64,000 nt of DNA, from assembly GCA_964058845.1 (NCBI GenBank), contig CAXKVR010000195.1, positions 186,001 through 250,000 on the forward strand. The letters are read 5' to 3'. Positions within the stretch are counted from its first letter, which is position 1. Each line of letters begins with the position of its first letter. Shown one piece after another: positions 1 to 12,498 of the stretch. Both the position numbers and the translations under genes were made by a program. Under the pieces are notes generated by a model. That model was not told the DNA's origin and searched no databases. It saw only the letters and a list, made by a program, of their open reading frames with translations. This stretch comes from Carex sylvatica. Its lineage: Eukaryota; Streptophyta; Magnoliopsida; Poales; Cyperaceae.

Positions 1-1581
1 TTGAATGTTTATATACATTTTTATGTATATTTGGATGATTTTAGAAGAAACACCAAAGAATAAACAGAAAGGAAGGATAAAATGCAAAAGAAAACAACAA
101 CATTCGAGGGAAAAGCTTTATTTCATGAAGTATATATTTACAAAACATTGGCCATCCATGGCCTACATCTCTTCAGTCTATTATTACCTATTAAGAGGGT
201 TGCTATAGGAAGAAGAGAGAGAAGAAGAAGCCATGTATCATGCAGCTGAGGTGGTTTCATCATGTCCCTCAACTGTTTGATCTACGGTCATGCTTGATTG
301 GCTTCATTCCATGCGCATATTTGGCATAAGCTGTCCAATAAGGTTTTAACATGTCATTGATCCTGTGTTGGAGTGTTTCCAGCCTTTGATTTGTATTGGA
401 GGCATCAAATGGCATCACAGCCCTTGGCTTACTGCCATATGAAAAGGGTGTGATGAAATGCATGCTCCTACTGTGCAGGAGAAGATTCCTCTAATTTGGA
501 CTGACTTCAGATCCTTATAACACGTATACATGGGGACCAGAAGAGGTATTATTATTAACAGCCATATCCATTTATCTTGTTATTATGCGCACTGTAATAG
601 TAGCCTTTCATGCGGCATCCTATTATATGACACTTTGCATCAAATTCACATTGCAGTTGGCATCGTACTATGTTTAGAGAGTCCCCTTCGAAATATTACA
701 ACTAAATTTGGGTCATAGCCCGAGTTCTCATCCTCATCCTTCCTTCCTCCTCGGCTGAAATCAGAGCTTGTGAGAAGACCATTTCTTTTGAAATTCGGGT
801 AGACAACAGAGGGTAAGGCCATCTTCTCAATTCAATTGAGCTTCAGTTCAATCCCTATCCAATTTGATAGAATTCTGAACTCAGAATCGGGTTAATGGCT
901 AAGGAGAGAGGGGTAAAGAGGTTGTCAGGCCATGGGGCCCACATGTCGGCGATCCTGACATATCTTATTTCTCTCTTTCATCCCTCTATTTATTTTGTTT
1001 GTATTTGGTTTTCCGTGAACCATAGCACTGACATCATCTTTCAAAGCGCTTCGGTTTGGTGAGCCAAGCCTATGCAGGCTGGAGGGTTCAAAGGCGCTAA
1101 GTGCCTGGATTTTAATTCTATTGTGTATTCTAGATACACTCGGTCTTCGATGAATCGATTCATTGACAGCACGGTTCACAGAGTTCAATATCCATGAACC
1201 ATGTCTGCCTATGTCAACATCTCAGCGAAATCATCACAGGGAGACTGACGTGTGGGCCATATTGTTCAGGACTTGCCTTGCTTTCCCAATCTACACCCAT
1301 GCTGATTGGATTAATGCTAGAGGTACATGGGGTGAGGTGGCACCAATCAGAATCCGCCATGTCAGCATGATTTTAAAAAATCCATAACTCTTCAACCATT
1401 TTGAGTTAGGAAGCGTATAATATATCAAAATTCATGGTTTCACATGTAGAATATTATCATGAATTCTAACATGCTATTTTTCATTCATCTTGGAGAGCCT
1501 TCATGCTATCTGGCATTTTTCAAGCATTTAAATATTGTCAATTTTCTATTTGTTTATTTAGCACCATTTTAGGGTACAACA
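1..1581 (-). repeat. Tat/Ogre-like LTR, promoter-distal part (runs off the window)
   Basis: This stretch aligns in the same orientation with the right-hand part of the large LTR at 39201-43198. The clearest match is a block at 1384-1440, which repeats at 43015-43075 with few changes. Both copies also contain the paired CCCACATG and palindrome-poor CT-rich segments, and both stop at the same TACAACA (1581 here, 43198 there), which I take as the LTR edge. No protein-coding frame is supported. It is probably a solo LTR or the start of a second minus-strand Tat-like element extending to the left of the window. Confidence 0.6.
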
Positions 1582-2836
1582 CTATATTTATTCACTTCAA
1601 TTTTCATAGCTTGCTTCTTGCTTCAATCAGAGGCATCTATCATATCATAGCCAATTTGCAATTATAGTTGTTTCTGTTACCGCAATGTTTGTTGTTGCCG
1701 TTTGAATAATGAGTCAAGTAATTTGGGCAAGATTCTTTACAATATGTAAATGAGTAAATCTAAATGAAATAATATGTCTTCAATTTTCTTTGATGTTTTG
1801 CAAAATATTCTCCAGCTAATAATTACTTTCATATATTATTATTTTTGTAAATAAGGCATGGTCTCATTTTATAGAAGGCATGATCTGCTTTTGCAAAATA
1901 TTCTCCCAAATGTGATCTGTTTGATAGAAGGCATGATCTATTTTTTATATCTCAATTGGCTTAATGTAGATATTTCTTAATTTGATATGCACCTTCTTAA
2001 TTAATGTATTATACTTTTTTTTATTCATAAATCTTAGCATATAGTATACTATATGCAATCCATTTCCAGAACAGGTACACAACGAAATTATTATAATTCT
2101 TCTCAGTGAGCAATGATTGGTACATAGGTTACCAGTATAAATTTAGCAAGATTGGTACATAGGTACTAAGCTCAATGAGCAATGATACTAACATTAAAAC
2201 ATAAAAGATAGCTAAAATTAAACAAGGTAGCTAAAATTGAAACATAACCCTAAAAAACAAACGAAATCCTAAAAGTCTAACATCCAAACATCAACGCTAT
2301 TTGCATATCATTACAATTAAGACAATAATAGCAACGAGAAATTTAATTTGCTCCATTAATTTAACAAAGCGAGAGTTGTGTTCCTTCTATTCTCCCATCT
2401 CAACATCATATCGAGCTTCATTTCTACGATCGCCTGATACCACATGCTCGGCATCACTTCGTTATTTCACAATTCCTAAATTGCCATTCAAGCATCATTT
2501 TTTTACTACAGATAGTACAAAAAATTCATTACAGAATAAGTTGTGGGAGAATAAGAGCAAAAGAGTGATGGTTGTAAATACCCAAATTTTCAAAATTTTG
2601 CATTTAATTTTCAAATTCTGCTATAGAGTGCTGAAGCAAGGTATTAAACTATTACAAAAATTGGTTTAAAAAACAGTTGTTCAGTCTGATTGTATTTGTA
2701 CCTGCATCTAAGAACTTGGCATTTGAATATTTGTTCTTACATACTACTAAGTTGACAATTTAAGAAAATTGAGGAAGTGCCTCCTTCACCTTATATGGAA
2801 AATGGCAATTTAGAGATATAAGAGGCACTATCTAAA
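1582..2836. other. AT-rich spacer, no gene seen
   Basis: No coding potential, RNA gene or clear repeat boundary is recognised. A short motif built on 'gcatgatct' recurs three times around 1855-1945, and similar short phrases recur around 2100-2200. These look like decayed repetitive DNA. Confidence 0.5.
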
Positions 2837-2843
2837 TAGCAAT

Positions 2844-3228
2844 TGGGAAAATTGTGTCCATGCCACTACAAAACCTCTAATTTTGAAAAATGCCACTACA
2901 TACTTTGAATTCACACCAATGCCATCACAAAGTTGGTTTACTTCTAATTTTGCCATTATTATACAATTTTTATACTATTTTGATTAAAAAATGATAATAG
3001 CATAACTGTGCATTCATTTTAATTGAGGGGTATAATCGAAAATACAGAAATACGTATTTCAAAACAGAATTTCTCAGATTATTTTTAATCAAAATAGTAT
3101 AAAAATTGCATAATAATGGAAAAAATAGAAGTAAACCAACTTTGTGATGGCATTGGCGTGAATTCAAAGTATGTAGTGGCATTTTTCAAAATTAGAGGTT
3201 TTGTAGTGGCATGGACACAATTTTCCCA
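2844..3228. mobile_element. Foldback MITE with 7-bp TSD
   Basis: The whole 385 bp is one long imperfect inverted repeat. It starts TGGGAAAATTGTGTCC and ends with the complement GGACACAATTTTCCCA. The 7 bp TAGCAAT stands immediately before (2837-2843) and after (3229-3235), as expected of a target-site duplication. The arms pair over most of their length and there is no coding capacity. A 7-8 bp duplication fits a hAT- or Mutator-type non-autonomous element; the superfamily is inferred. Confidence 0.85.
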
Positions 3229-3235
3229 TAGCAAT

Positions 3236-4085
3236 TAGGGCAGTGCCTAGACATATAAAAACCTACGTACTTCTCTTTTCTTTTGAGCATAGGTGGTAGT
3301 GTTATATTTCTTTTGATGATATATCAGGCAATGCTTGCAAAATTAATTGAGATGAATTCAGGATTGAACAGTAGTTGTGGCATTTGAAGCTCTTTTGACC
3401 TAGGTACCGGGATGTGGTACCAGTTATCAAGTAGGATAGTGTACAACTTCTTAGTGTTTTTCCATAGGTACCAGATTGAAAGACATGATTGAAAGGAGAC
3501 AGTGGAGAGCGACGGAGGTGGATCAGTGGAGATGGCAACTTCTATCTCAATTTCTGTCTCAATTTCAAGCTGCACGATCGCAACTTCTGTCTCGATTTCA
3601 AGCACCGAGGGCAAGGACGAGAGGGGTGGATGAGAGGAGCAGGAGGAGACGGGATGGCTAAAGAGAGGCGTAGGGAAGGCGAAGGAGGCGAATGGGTCGG
3701 ATTTGAAGGAACTGGAGAATCAAGTTCTAACTTTTATCAGATTAATTAAAGGGTAAAATAGAAAATACAAAAATACGTTTTTTATACAACACTTTTCAGA
3801 ATAAAATTAATTAAATATGTATATTAGATGTTTAAGTGAAGTAATTTCATAATTTGAATGATTTTGGAGTGGCAATTTGATAATTTAAAGTTTTAGGGTG
3901 ACAATTTGGTATTTTTCAAGTTTTGGGGTGGCACAAATTTTTTTTTCCTTATTATTTTGATTCTTTATTAATAAACATGAGGCGAGGCTGATCACACCTT
4001 AATCCAGTATTTATAGTTTGGGGTGTGACACAAAGTACCCAACTTTGCTTTCATGTATTTGTTCGTGTAGCTCTTTTAGAGCATA
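3236..4085. other. Spacer with MITE-like fragments
   Basis: No gene is seen. 3837-3955 repeats phrases such as 'gtggcaatttgataattt' and resembles an arm of a foldback element like the one at 2844-3228. 3540-3605 holds a short degenerate direct repeat built on 'cttctgtctcaatttcaag'. Confidence 0.4.
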
Positions 4086-5272
4086 AGGAGACACAGTAAA
4101 CAATATTTAAAAAAAAATGAAGTATTGTAAGTGTGAAGAAGATGCAACTTTTCTCTTGAAAGTTGTGCCTACAAGAATAATTTAGACAACAACAAACTAA
4201 GTGATTCTAAAGTTAAATAAATATTTGAGAATAGAACCAAAGATATGTGCTGATAGTGCTTTAATTTCATTGAATTCATTTTCAATTAAGAGACATATTT
4301 TGCTCCGCAATTCATAAAGATCGCCGGTTGAAACTTATAAATACATCTTAAGTTTGGCATGTGCTGATTCTACTCGTAAAGAAGCACGGTTGCCGAAGTG
4401 CAAGTATTCATCAGTCCATGCACCGATAAACTTCTCTTTCAATGGTAGCCCCACATTTTCAATATACTCCAATGCTTTCCTTTTCTCCACGTAGCTTGAT
4501 TCAAATTATTTCCATTGTTCGTATATTCAAGCTCAATTGAAGAATACACTACCTTTTTTCAAGGACTCAGAAAACCTATCCAAATCTCTTCGGTTTTAAA
4601 ATATTTTTTACACTTTGTCATTATGTTTTTCTCTATATACCACACGCAAAGTAAATGTTTGCACTCTAGAAAAACCTTTTTAATTGCATTTATTAATACA
4701 AATTCTCTATTAGTTATGATGACACAATATTGTTTCTCACCCATAATGTTACTAAACCTTTTTAATGCCTATATGTAATCCTCCTCACTCTCTCTCTCCT
4801 TTTAGAAAACCAAAATCCAAATAAAAAGATGCATTGAAACTTGAAATTCCTATGATATCTAGTAATGACATTTTGTACATATTTTTTTTTAGGTATAATC
4901 CATAATAAATATATTAGGAAAGTTTTAGGTTAACTTTATTAACATTGGATGAGCAAAAAATATATGAGTAAGATGGCCTCCTTCACTTAAAATGTCGTAC
5001 GTGAAACCGTTTTGGGAAAGCTCTTCCAAGAGAGCTTGAATGACTGAACAACCCGCAAAATTATCTTTACGAATTGTTTCTTTTGCATTGTAATGATTTT
5101 TGAGATTGCAGAAAGCTTGGGGTTAGTTTGCCGAAGAGAAGAAATAACATGCCTGGTGATATTCCAGATTTGGTCATATGTTCAACACTTCTTATTTCTT
5201 CTTGCGATAGGCTACGACATATTGGATGTCTGGTTACATCAATCAAAACTTCATGATTGTGTAAGTAGTTCT

Positions 5273-6358
5273 TGTTACACTTAATGGCCCCACTAATTAG
5301 CTCAAAAAACTAAAAATAATCGCAATTGAAAGTAAATAAATGAGTTTATATAAAATTGACATGCGTGATGATAACGGAGTTCGGCAAAATAAAGGCCTAC
5401 GTCTCCGGAGCGTCGCAACATCTTCTAGGTGCACCTTTCTATTATCCAAAACGAAATGTTTACAATTTATGAACCGATGAGCTCTTATAACTAAGAGAAG
5501 TCATACGGCCAACTAGAGATGAGAGCCGGCGAGTCCTTATAACCAAGGAAAGTCACACGAACAACTCAAGAAGGAGAGAACGAAGTCTCAAAAAAAAATC
5601 TTCACAAGAGAAACACTCAATAGATCACTCTAACCTAATCTAACTTGAGATTAGTGAAGTGGATTTGAAGTTGTTTGAGGGATATTGAAGTTTTAAGCTC
5701 TCACAACAATGGAGGAACTCAAGCCCACAAAAAATAGATTTTTGTAGTGTGAGAGGCGGCTAGGTTAAGTGGGGAAGAGACCCCACTGCTCTATTTATAG
5801 AGACAGCTCCAGAAAGAGCAATTTGACTTAAAACGTTACAGACGTTTGGTAAAACGTTATAACATTTTAGCTCAATTTTGAATTTAGGTTTTATTTTTCT
5901 GTGAGATCAATCAAAACGTTACCAATGATTATAAAACATTCACAACGATTTGGCACTGTAAAAACTTAATCGAAAACAGGACTTTTGGAAACATGAATTT
6001 AATTAAAACGTTACAACGTTTATAAAATATCTGTAACGTTGGAGGTTAAATCTTGTGTTTGATCAAGCTGTCCCTCAGCGTTTTCTTAAAAGTTAAATCG
6101 TTATAACGTTTTATAAATATTACCAACGTTTGTATCATGTTGAAACAACATCAAACACACTTTACCAACTTTAAAATATTACAATTTAAAATCTTGATAA
6201 GTGTCTTCATGATTTCTTCAGTTCAAGCAATCCATATTGTAATTTCAATTAGCTTGAACCTGTATATCTTTCAAAAATAGAAGAAATCATAAAATTCAAT
6301 AATTGTATGTTTTGCAAGTTAGTCAAATAGACGAAAAATATTATTGCTACAATCAACA
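5273..6358 (-). repeat. 3' LTR of copia element A
   Basis: On the minus strand this LTR has a TATA box at 5789-5802 (CTATAAATAGAG). About eight AACGTT palindromes lie upstream of it in U3 (5832-6140). The U5 region carries the 'gacgtaggcc...gccgaactccg' segment shared with the LTR fragment at 31080-31690. It is homologous to 8493-9557 and 49824-51380. Confidence 0.88.
5832..6140 (-). promoter_or_regulatory. AACGTT palindrome array upstream of LTR TATA box
   Basis: Exact AACGTT occurs near 5832, 5915, 6007, 6015, 6035, 6115 and 6134, with many one-base variants such as 'aaacgttataac'. The array begins about 30 bp upstream of the minus-strand TATA box and fills the position of an LTR enhancer. 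The same array is present in the sister LTRs at 9050-9331 and, more decayed, at 50323-50742. A role as a transcription-factor-binding enhancer is inferred. Confidence 0.5.
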
Positions 6359-7029
6359 ATATCCATATTTTGACGATTTGCAAAACATGCAATGCGAGTG
6401 AGTGCATAAATTGATTTTTTTTCCAATTTGATTTACCCAATTGTTATTTTGCATGTATAGCATTTGTTACCAATTTCTCCCATTTTTTTGGAAATCAACG
6501 AAAGGGAGAAAAATAAGCACATTTCCAAAGTGCTCCCCCTCAAAATATGCACTCCCCCTCAATTTTGTAATATATGAAAGATAATTAACAATTGAGGAAA
6601 TCATTTATGATTCTATTAAAAATATTGACATATCCATTTAACAATTATAATTTTAATCAAATATTGTCAATAAAGGCGAATAAAGCATGCAACAATTCAT
6701 ACATTACAAATACCATAGCAAATCAAGAATTTTTAGAAATTATTATAGCACTAGTGTTATCACACATAATTTATATGTTGCAGAAGCGAATTTTATAATC
6801 ATGCAGAGTTTGATTATCCATAATATTTACGTGCAACAACTATCAATGATCCAAGTATTTTCTTTATGAGTTACAATCAAACACATTTACAAGAGTATAT
6901 ATTAATTATTTTTGGGTGAATAACTAACATATACCTTGTTTAATCTCCCCCTTTATTTTTAGCAATTTGAATAATTTTGGGGAGATTATCTATGAAATTA
7001 AGCTAGTTTAGCTTTAGGAACTCAAACAA

Positions 7030-8345
7030 CATTTGAGTTATTGTATCCATTCCTAGATCTACACTATAAAGAGGTATGACAAATTTTACAATAATAATTA
7101 CAAAATGTAATTGATTGTTCTCGAATAATCAAACCGTGTGTGTAAGTAGTAAGATAATTACATTTTACTTCTTGAAGTTTATTATTTTGATTATCAATAA
7201 AAGACATCAATTTAATTCTATCCCTATGTGTTTGACCCTTATCAAAATAGCTATTTGTATCATTAATTTTTAAGTCAAAATCATCATTTTCAAGTTCTAG
7301 AGTTATCTTATTGGCGGAGCTTGTTGAAGGACCTTCATCTATATTTGCCATCAATGCAAGGTTGAACTCTTGTTCATTTTCTGACTTAGTGTCAGATTCC
7401 TCCACATCGCTCTCGTCGGAAAACAAGACTTGCATTACTTTTGCCTTTTTACTCCCTTTGTACCCATTATACTTTTGTCTTGGCATTTGGTCTTATTTTT
7501 CTTCACCATCCATGTTCTTCATGTGTGAAAATAGTTCTAAGCATGTTTGGATGGTGTGCCCCTTTCTATGACATGCAAAGCATATTACCCATTTTTTTTT
7601 CTCTTCACGTTCCTTGTTGTACTTTCTTTCGAAATTAAGGATGCCTTAAACTATTTTGGATAAAAGAATGACATCTTTGGATTATTCATGGTTATTCTTG
7701 TTGAGAAATGTGTCATTCGATAAGTGGGTATTTGAGGAGTTAGGAAGGTTGCGGTTTTGTGCCGAAAATGCTACGAATTTTAATTTTGAATTTTACTTTA
7801 GCTTTGCGGATTGTTGAAGTTTCTCTTCAAAACTCCGAAAGTGTGCATAGAGATCATCCGGTGTGAATGATTCATGTGTCTCTTAGATTGCTTCTAAGGC
7901 ACTCACCAAGCCTTCCCACCTAGGCCTCCCAAGCATGACTCTTAGTAGCTTTTCTACAATTTTATCGTTAGAAAGTGGTTTTCCCATTTCAATAAATTCA
8001 TTTTGAATGTACATAAGTCTATTATACATATCCTAAATGCTTTCACCATCTTCAACCTTAAAGCTTTCACCATCCTAAATTTAATTTTGGTGTTTTCCTC
8101 ATACCGGTTTACAAGAGCATCCCACATTTCTTTTTCGGTTGAGAAATTACAAAAGATTGAGGCAACCGATTCACAAACCAAGTTAAATATGATATTGGTT
8201 GCAAGATCATTGTCTTTCTTGGTTTGTTTGGATTCGGGAGTCTCGATTTTAGAATTATTGGCACTATTGGTAGGAATGGGGATGAATTTGGGTGTATACC
8301 CCTTATCAACCACATATCATATCTCAAGAATGTTTAGGTAATTAT
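7030..8345 (-). pseudogene. Copia gag (UBN2-type) with zinc knuckles, decayed
   Basis: Minus-strand 7954-8313 encodes a copia gag-like segment with the motif EKEMWDALVNRYE. Further along, 7541-7582 encodes a perfect CX2CX4HX4C zinc knuckle (CFACHRKGHTIQTC). The C-terminal part (7064-7486) is acidic and ends in a second, degenerate knuckle reading CNYYCKICHTSL, then a stop. The homologous second knuckle in element D (49732-49780) still has its glycine and last cysteine. Gag forms the particle and packages the RNA. Several frameshifts break the frame between 7486 and 7954. No pol sequence follows before the 3' LTR. Confidence 0.75.
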
Positions 8346-8477
8346 TCATGATTTTCTTCCAGTGCATAAAATTTTTGGTTGTATTACCAAAAATTAGGGG
8401 TTCCCTCATGGGTATATAGGGTGTCATTTGTCAAGTTGATCTAACTCTAATTAAGTGTGTCTTAATTTGAGTAACTT

Positions 8478-8489
8478 GCTCTGATACCA
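8478..8489 (-). other. Primer-binding site of element A (initiator Met tRNA type)
   Basis: The minus strand reads TGGTATCAGAGC, the standard plant copia primer-binding site, three bases inside the LTR edge at 8493. It fixes the transcription direction as minus. Confidence 0.93.
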
Positions 8490-8492
8490 CTT

Positions 8493-9557
8493 TGTTACAC
8501 TTAATGGCCCCACTAATTAGCTCAAAAAACTGAAAATAATCACAATTGAAAGTAAATAAATGAGTTTAGAGAAAATTGACACGCGGGATGATAACGAAAA
8601 TTGGCAAAACAAAGGTCTAGTCTCCGGAGCATCGCAACCTCTTCTAGGTGCGCCTTTCTATTACCCAATAAGAAAGTTTTACAATTTGTGAACTGATGAG
8701 TCCTTACAATCAATGGAAGTCACACGCTCAACTAGAGATGAGAACCAGCGAGCCCTTACAACCAAGGGAAGTCACACGAACAACTCAAGAAGGAGAAAAC
8801 GAAGTCTCAAAGAAAAATCTTCACAAGAGAAACACTCAATAGATCACTCTAACCTAATCTAACTTGTGATTAATGAAGTTGATTTGAGGTTGTTTGAGGG
8901 ATATTGAAGTTTTAAGCTCTCACAACAATGGAGGAACTCAGGCCCATAGAAAATAAATTTTTGCAGTGTTAGAGGCGGCTAGGTTAAGTGGGAAAGAGAC
9001 CCCACTGCTCTATTTATAAAGATAGCTCTAGAAAGAGCAATTTAACTTAAAACGTTACAGACGTTTGATAAAACGTTATAACGTTTTAGCTTAATTTTGA
9101 ATTTAGATTTTCTTTTTATGTGAGATCGATCAAAACGTTACCAACGATTTGGCACTGTAAAAACTTGATCGAAAATAGGATTTTTGAAAACATGAATTTA
9201 ATTAAAACGTTACAACATTTATAAAACGTCTGTAATGTTTGAGGTTAAATCCTGTGTTTGATCAAGCTGTCCCTCAGCATTTTTTTACAGATTAAATCGT
9301 TATAACGTTTTACAAACGTTGCCAATGTTTGTATTATGTTGAAACAACATCAAACACACTTTACCAAGTTTAAAAGATTACAATTTAAAATCTTAATAAG
9401 TGTCTTCATGATTTCTTCAGTTCAAGCAATCCATATTGCAATTCCAATTAGCTTGAACCTGTATATCTTTCAAAAATAGAAGAAATCGTAAAATTCAATA
9501 ATTGTATGTTTTGCAAATTAGTCAAATAGACGAAAAAGATTATTGTTACAACTAACA
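8493..9557 (-). repeat. 5' LTR of copia element A
   Basis: This is collinear with 5273-6358, with small deletions. The minus-strand TATA box is at about 9010-9022 and the AACGTT array at 9050-9331. The LTR ends AACA next to the TSD base pairs ATTCT. Confidence 0.88.
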
Positions 9558-9719
9558 ATTCTTTATTTCACTCATCCATAATCCATTATCTTTTGTCATT
9601 TTTTTCTAAATCTTAAATTGACAATCTGTTAAACGGCTTATGGTTGTTCTTGTTCTTGTTCTTTGTTCTATCGAAACATTACATTAGTATTGATAACAAC
9701 CATCTCTGTCACACCCCAA

Positions 9720-10228
9720 AATCACATACTTATCTTTTCTCGAGCTACGAATTGATAAACCATAACCTTTTTTGAGAAAAAAACATGTGTTCCCTTGATC
9801 AAGTCATTAGATGTTTCGAACCTTAACATGATTAACTTGAGGTTTTCATTCTCCATGCCATCATTATTGATCAGCTCATTAAGATTCATCTGTCAGCAAA
9901 GTACAAAGTGTTTTAGAATTATACATAAATTGCTACACAAGATCCAACGTACTAGTCAGTTTTTAGAAGTTGTACCAATTGTGCCAATAAAATATCCATA
10001 CTAGACCTTATAGTAGTGCTAGTTAATTATGAAATGATTTCTTAATTTAATTAATTTAATCTTTGATAAGGTTATTACCAGTACTATTATTAAATAACAA
10101 AAATTGTTATGATTATTACTAGTACTATTAGTGAATCCTTGTTAAAAGATTATAAGGTTAACATATAGTCGAGATGAAAAAAAATATAAGTAAAAAATAA
10201 ACATAAAGTCTATATCAAGTATATAGAA
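9720..10228. other. Spacer, no gene seen
   Basis: AT-rich DNA with no supported reading frame. 10030-10135 has a small internal direct repeat around 'gattattaccagtactatta'. Confidence 0.4.
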
Positions 10229-11090
10229 CTGGTGAGCTTAAGAACACCCTAGTTCTACTTTATAGAATGAGTAGAACTAGGGTGTTCTTAAGCTCACCAA
10301 AGTGTTCGGTGAGCTTAACTCCAAAATCCATCAAATTGATTTCACATAACGAATCCAAATTGTTGGAACCTGCCTACCATACGAGTGATGCATCTACATG
10401 TAAAAATTTTAAATATTCGAATTAATTTCGTATAAAGTCAATTGGCCAAAATTAGAAAATTAATAAATTAATTTTAGTGCATTCATCTTTGAACGTTTTT
10501 TGACCGCTTGACTTTATACTAAATTAATTCGAATGTTTAAAATTTTCACATGTAGACGCATCACTCGTAACGTAGGCGAATTCCAACAGTTCGGATTCGT
10601 CATTTGAAACCGATTTGATGGGTTTTGGAGTTAAGCTCACCGAACACTTTGGTGAGCTTAAGAACACCCTAGTTTAGGGTTTAGGATTTAGGGTTTTTAA
10701 GCTCACCAAAGTGTTCGATGAGCTTAACTCCAAAACCCATCAAATCGGTTTCAAATGACGAATCCGAACCGTTGGAACCCGCCTACCTTACGAGTGATGC
10801 GTCTACATGTGAAAATTTTAAACATTCAAATTAATTTCGTATAAAGTCAATTGGTCAAAATTAGAAGGTTAATAAATTAATTTTAGTGCATTCATTTTTT
10901 GAACGTTTTTTGACCGCTTGACTTTATACTAAATTAATTCGAATGTTTAAAATTTTCACATGTAGACGCATCACTCGTAATGTAAGTGAATTTTAACGGT
11001 TCGAATTCGTCATTTAAAACCGATTTGATGAGTTTTGGAGTTAAACTCACCGAACACTTTGATGAGGTTAAGAACACCCTAGTTCTACTC
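10229..11090. mobile_element. Cluster of 'GAGTAGAACTAGGGTG' foldback MITEs
   Basis: A terminal remnant (10229-10260) is followed by one near-complete foldback element (10269-10674) and a second (10699-11090). Each carries terminal arms reading GAGTAGAACTAGGGTGTTC and its complement, and a core with 'gaccgcttgactttatact'. The junction between the two full copies is a short TTTAGGG-like run (10672-10698). The flanks show TATAGAAT on both sides, with a two-base offset on the right, so the TSD is uncertain. Relatives are at 22787-23026, 46794-47198 and, more distantly, 50911-51316. Confidence 0.85.
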
Positions 11091-12417
11091 GATATAGAAT
11101 ATACCCTGCGTTACTACTTGTTACAACACTATGTAAGAACGAACCACGTGCATGGTTAGAATTGTCCAAGGCCAAATTTTGGCTTTTCATAACTAGATTA
11201 TGTTGAATTAAAAAAAAAAATACAACAATATAGATTACCTTTTAACCTTTTTGCTTGAGAATTTGTGGGTAATAACGAATCAGCTTCTCTCGCTCAAAGT
11301 ATAAGTTGTCTTTAATTAAGCTCGTTCGTGTTTAGAATTTTAGCGTATATGAGAATCACACAATTTGATGTCATACTAAGTATTTTACCGATTTATTCTA
11401 CGATCTGATTTATTTTAATTCTTGAGTACAAAATAATTTCAAATTATAAGAAATTGGAGGAGAAAGAAGATACAAAAATCGAACAAATTTTTTGAAACTA
11501 TTTTCCACTGGCGCTATTGGATTCTCTGAGTTAGTACGAAGGAAAGAAAATCGAGTATTATTAATCAAGTGAGAGAGATGAAGGAAAGAAACATCACAGA
11601 AGGAACTTCTTTATTAGTTTTGTTACTAATCGGGTGAGAGAAAAATTAGATCCATTTATTAAGTGATCCGTTAAAAGAGCAAGTATAAATTGGACATTTG
11701 GAAACAAATTATTCTTGCAGTTGTCAAAACTCAAAACTTGAATTGTTACTTTCAGTACACCACTTCCCTTAAAAAATAGTCTAGTTTTTAAGTGAAGATT
11801 TAAGTGTAAGTTTATTATATATAAGATAGTCTGTGTATTTGTGCTGGAAACAAATCTGCTGTGATTCTTGAGAATCACAGGATCTTGCTTTTCTATATTT
11901 ACCCATTTATTTGTTTTGAAATTGATGTATATAAAACAATATATTTTGAGATTTGTATATTTAAAAAAATAGAGAAGTGAATTTGAAAAAACAGGATTTG
12001 TGCTGCACTAAAATTCGGAAATCGAACGGGAAGTGTCCGCAGTACAAAGTACAAACCAGAAATGAGAAGAGCTGATTGCCTTTCAAAGCGGATCGGTTTT
12101 TTATCTGATCATGAAACCAAGTAACCAACACGCATCAGCTCCGCTTCCCCATGTGTCAGGATCGATTAGAATTGAGTGTAGATTATGACGGTTCGATTAG
12201 AATTGGGACAAATCTGCTCGGAGGTGGAATTGAATGAACGGTGTAGATCTAAACTGAAAATTTTGGTGGAATTGAATGAACGGTGTAGATTCACTTCCCA
12301 AGCTATTAACTAATCTTCTCTCCTCACCAATCCTTTTTCTGATTTCTCCATCCATAGTTAGTCGGTCTTATAGAGCTAGCTAGCTACCTTGTCCTTTTCC
12401 GTTCCCCGTTTTTAGTC
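11091..12417. other. Upstream region of the 12499 gene
   Basis: No coding sequence is seen. 12220-12245 and 12270-12295 are direct repeats of 'ggtggaattgaatgaacggtgtagat'-type sequence. The proximal promoter of the downstream gene should lie in the last few hundred bases, but I could not pick out a convincing TATA box. Confidence 0.4.
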
Positions 12418-12456
12418 TTTCGATTTCGATTTCGATTTCGATTTCGAAAAACCCTA
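12418..12456 (+). promoter_or_regulatory. TTTCGA microsatellite and telo-box in 5' leader
   Basis: Four to five copies of TTTCGA (12418-12446) run directly into AAAACCCTAG (12447-12456), a telo-box-type motif common near start sites of plant housekeeping genes. It lies 43 bp before the start codon at 12499. The regulatory role is inferred. Confidence 0.5.
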
Positions 12457-12498
12457 GTCCCTCGGCTCCGTTACCTACCATTACCAACCAACCAACCA

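Larger units (their letters stand above)
5273..9557 (-). mobile_element. Copia (SIRE-like) retrotransposon A, gag-only, minus strand
   Basis: Two LTRs of ~1.07-1.09 kb flank 2.1 kb of internal DNA. Both LTRs begin TGTTACACTTAATGG on the plus strand and end AACA. A primer-binding site for initiator Met tRNA abuts the right LTR. The target duplication is GTTCT (5268-5272) versus ATTCT (9558-9562), four of five matching. The element sits inside transposase coding sequence whose frame rejoins across it, which fixes both ends. The interior encodes a decayed gag with zinc knuckles but no protease, integrase, reverse transcriptase or RNase H. The LTRs differ at many sites and by small indels, so the insertion is not recent. 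It is a non-autonomous deletion derivative. Confidence 0.9.
4090..9690 (-). pseudogene. Mutator-like (MULE/FAR1-type) transposase relic, split by a copia insertion
   Basis: The minus strand of 4559-4790 reads a MULE transposase core, including NREFVLINAIKKVF followed by HLLCVWYIEKN. Minus-strand 4200-4370 gives the downstream VESAHAKLK-type motif, and 5100-5272 gives the upstream motif NHEVLIDVTRHPICR. The frame resumes at 9558 beyond the retroelement (DNGLWMSEIKN, then YLHNHE on the other side), so this was one coding region before the insertion. Frameshifts and stops are present, for example around 9610 and 4420. The catalytic-type D of the usual 'TDRE' motif is N here. MULE transposases cut and paste Mutator elements in the nucleus, and FAR1/FHY3 are domesticated relatives; this copy is inactive. 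Terminal inverted repeats were not found. Confidence 0.8.
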
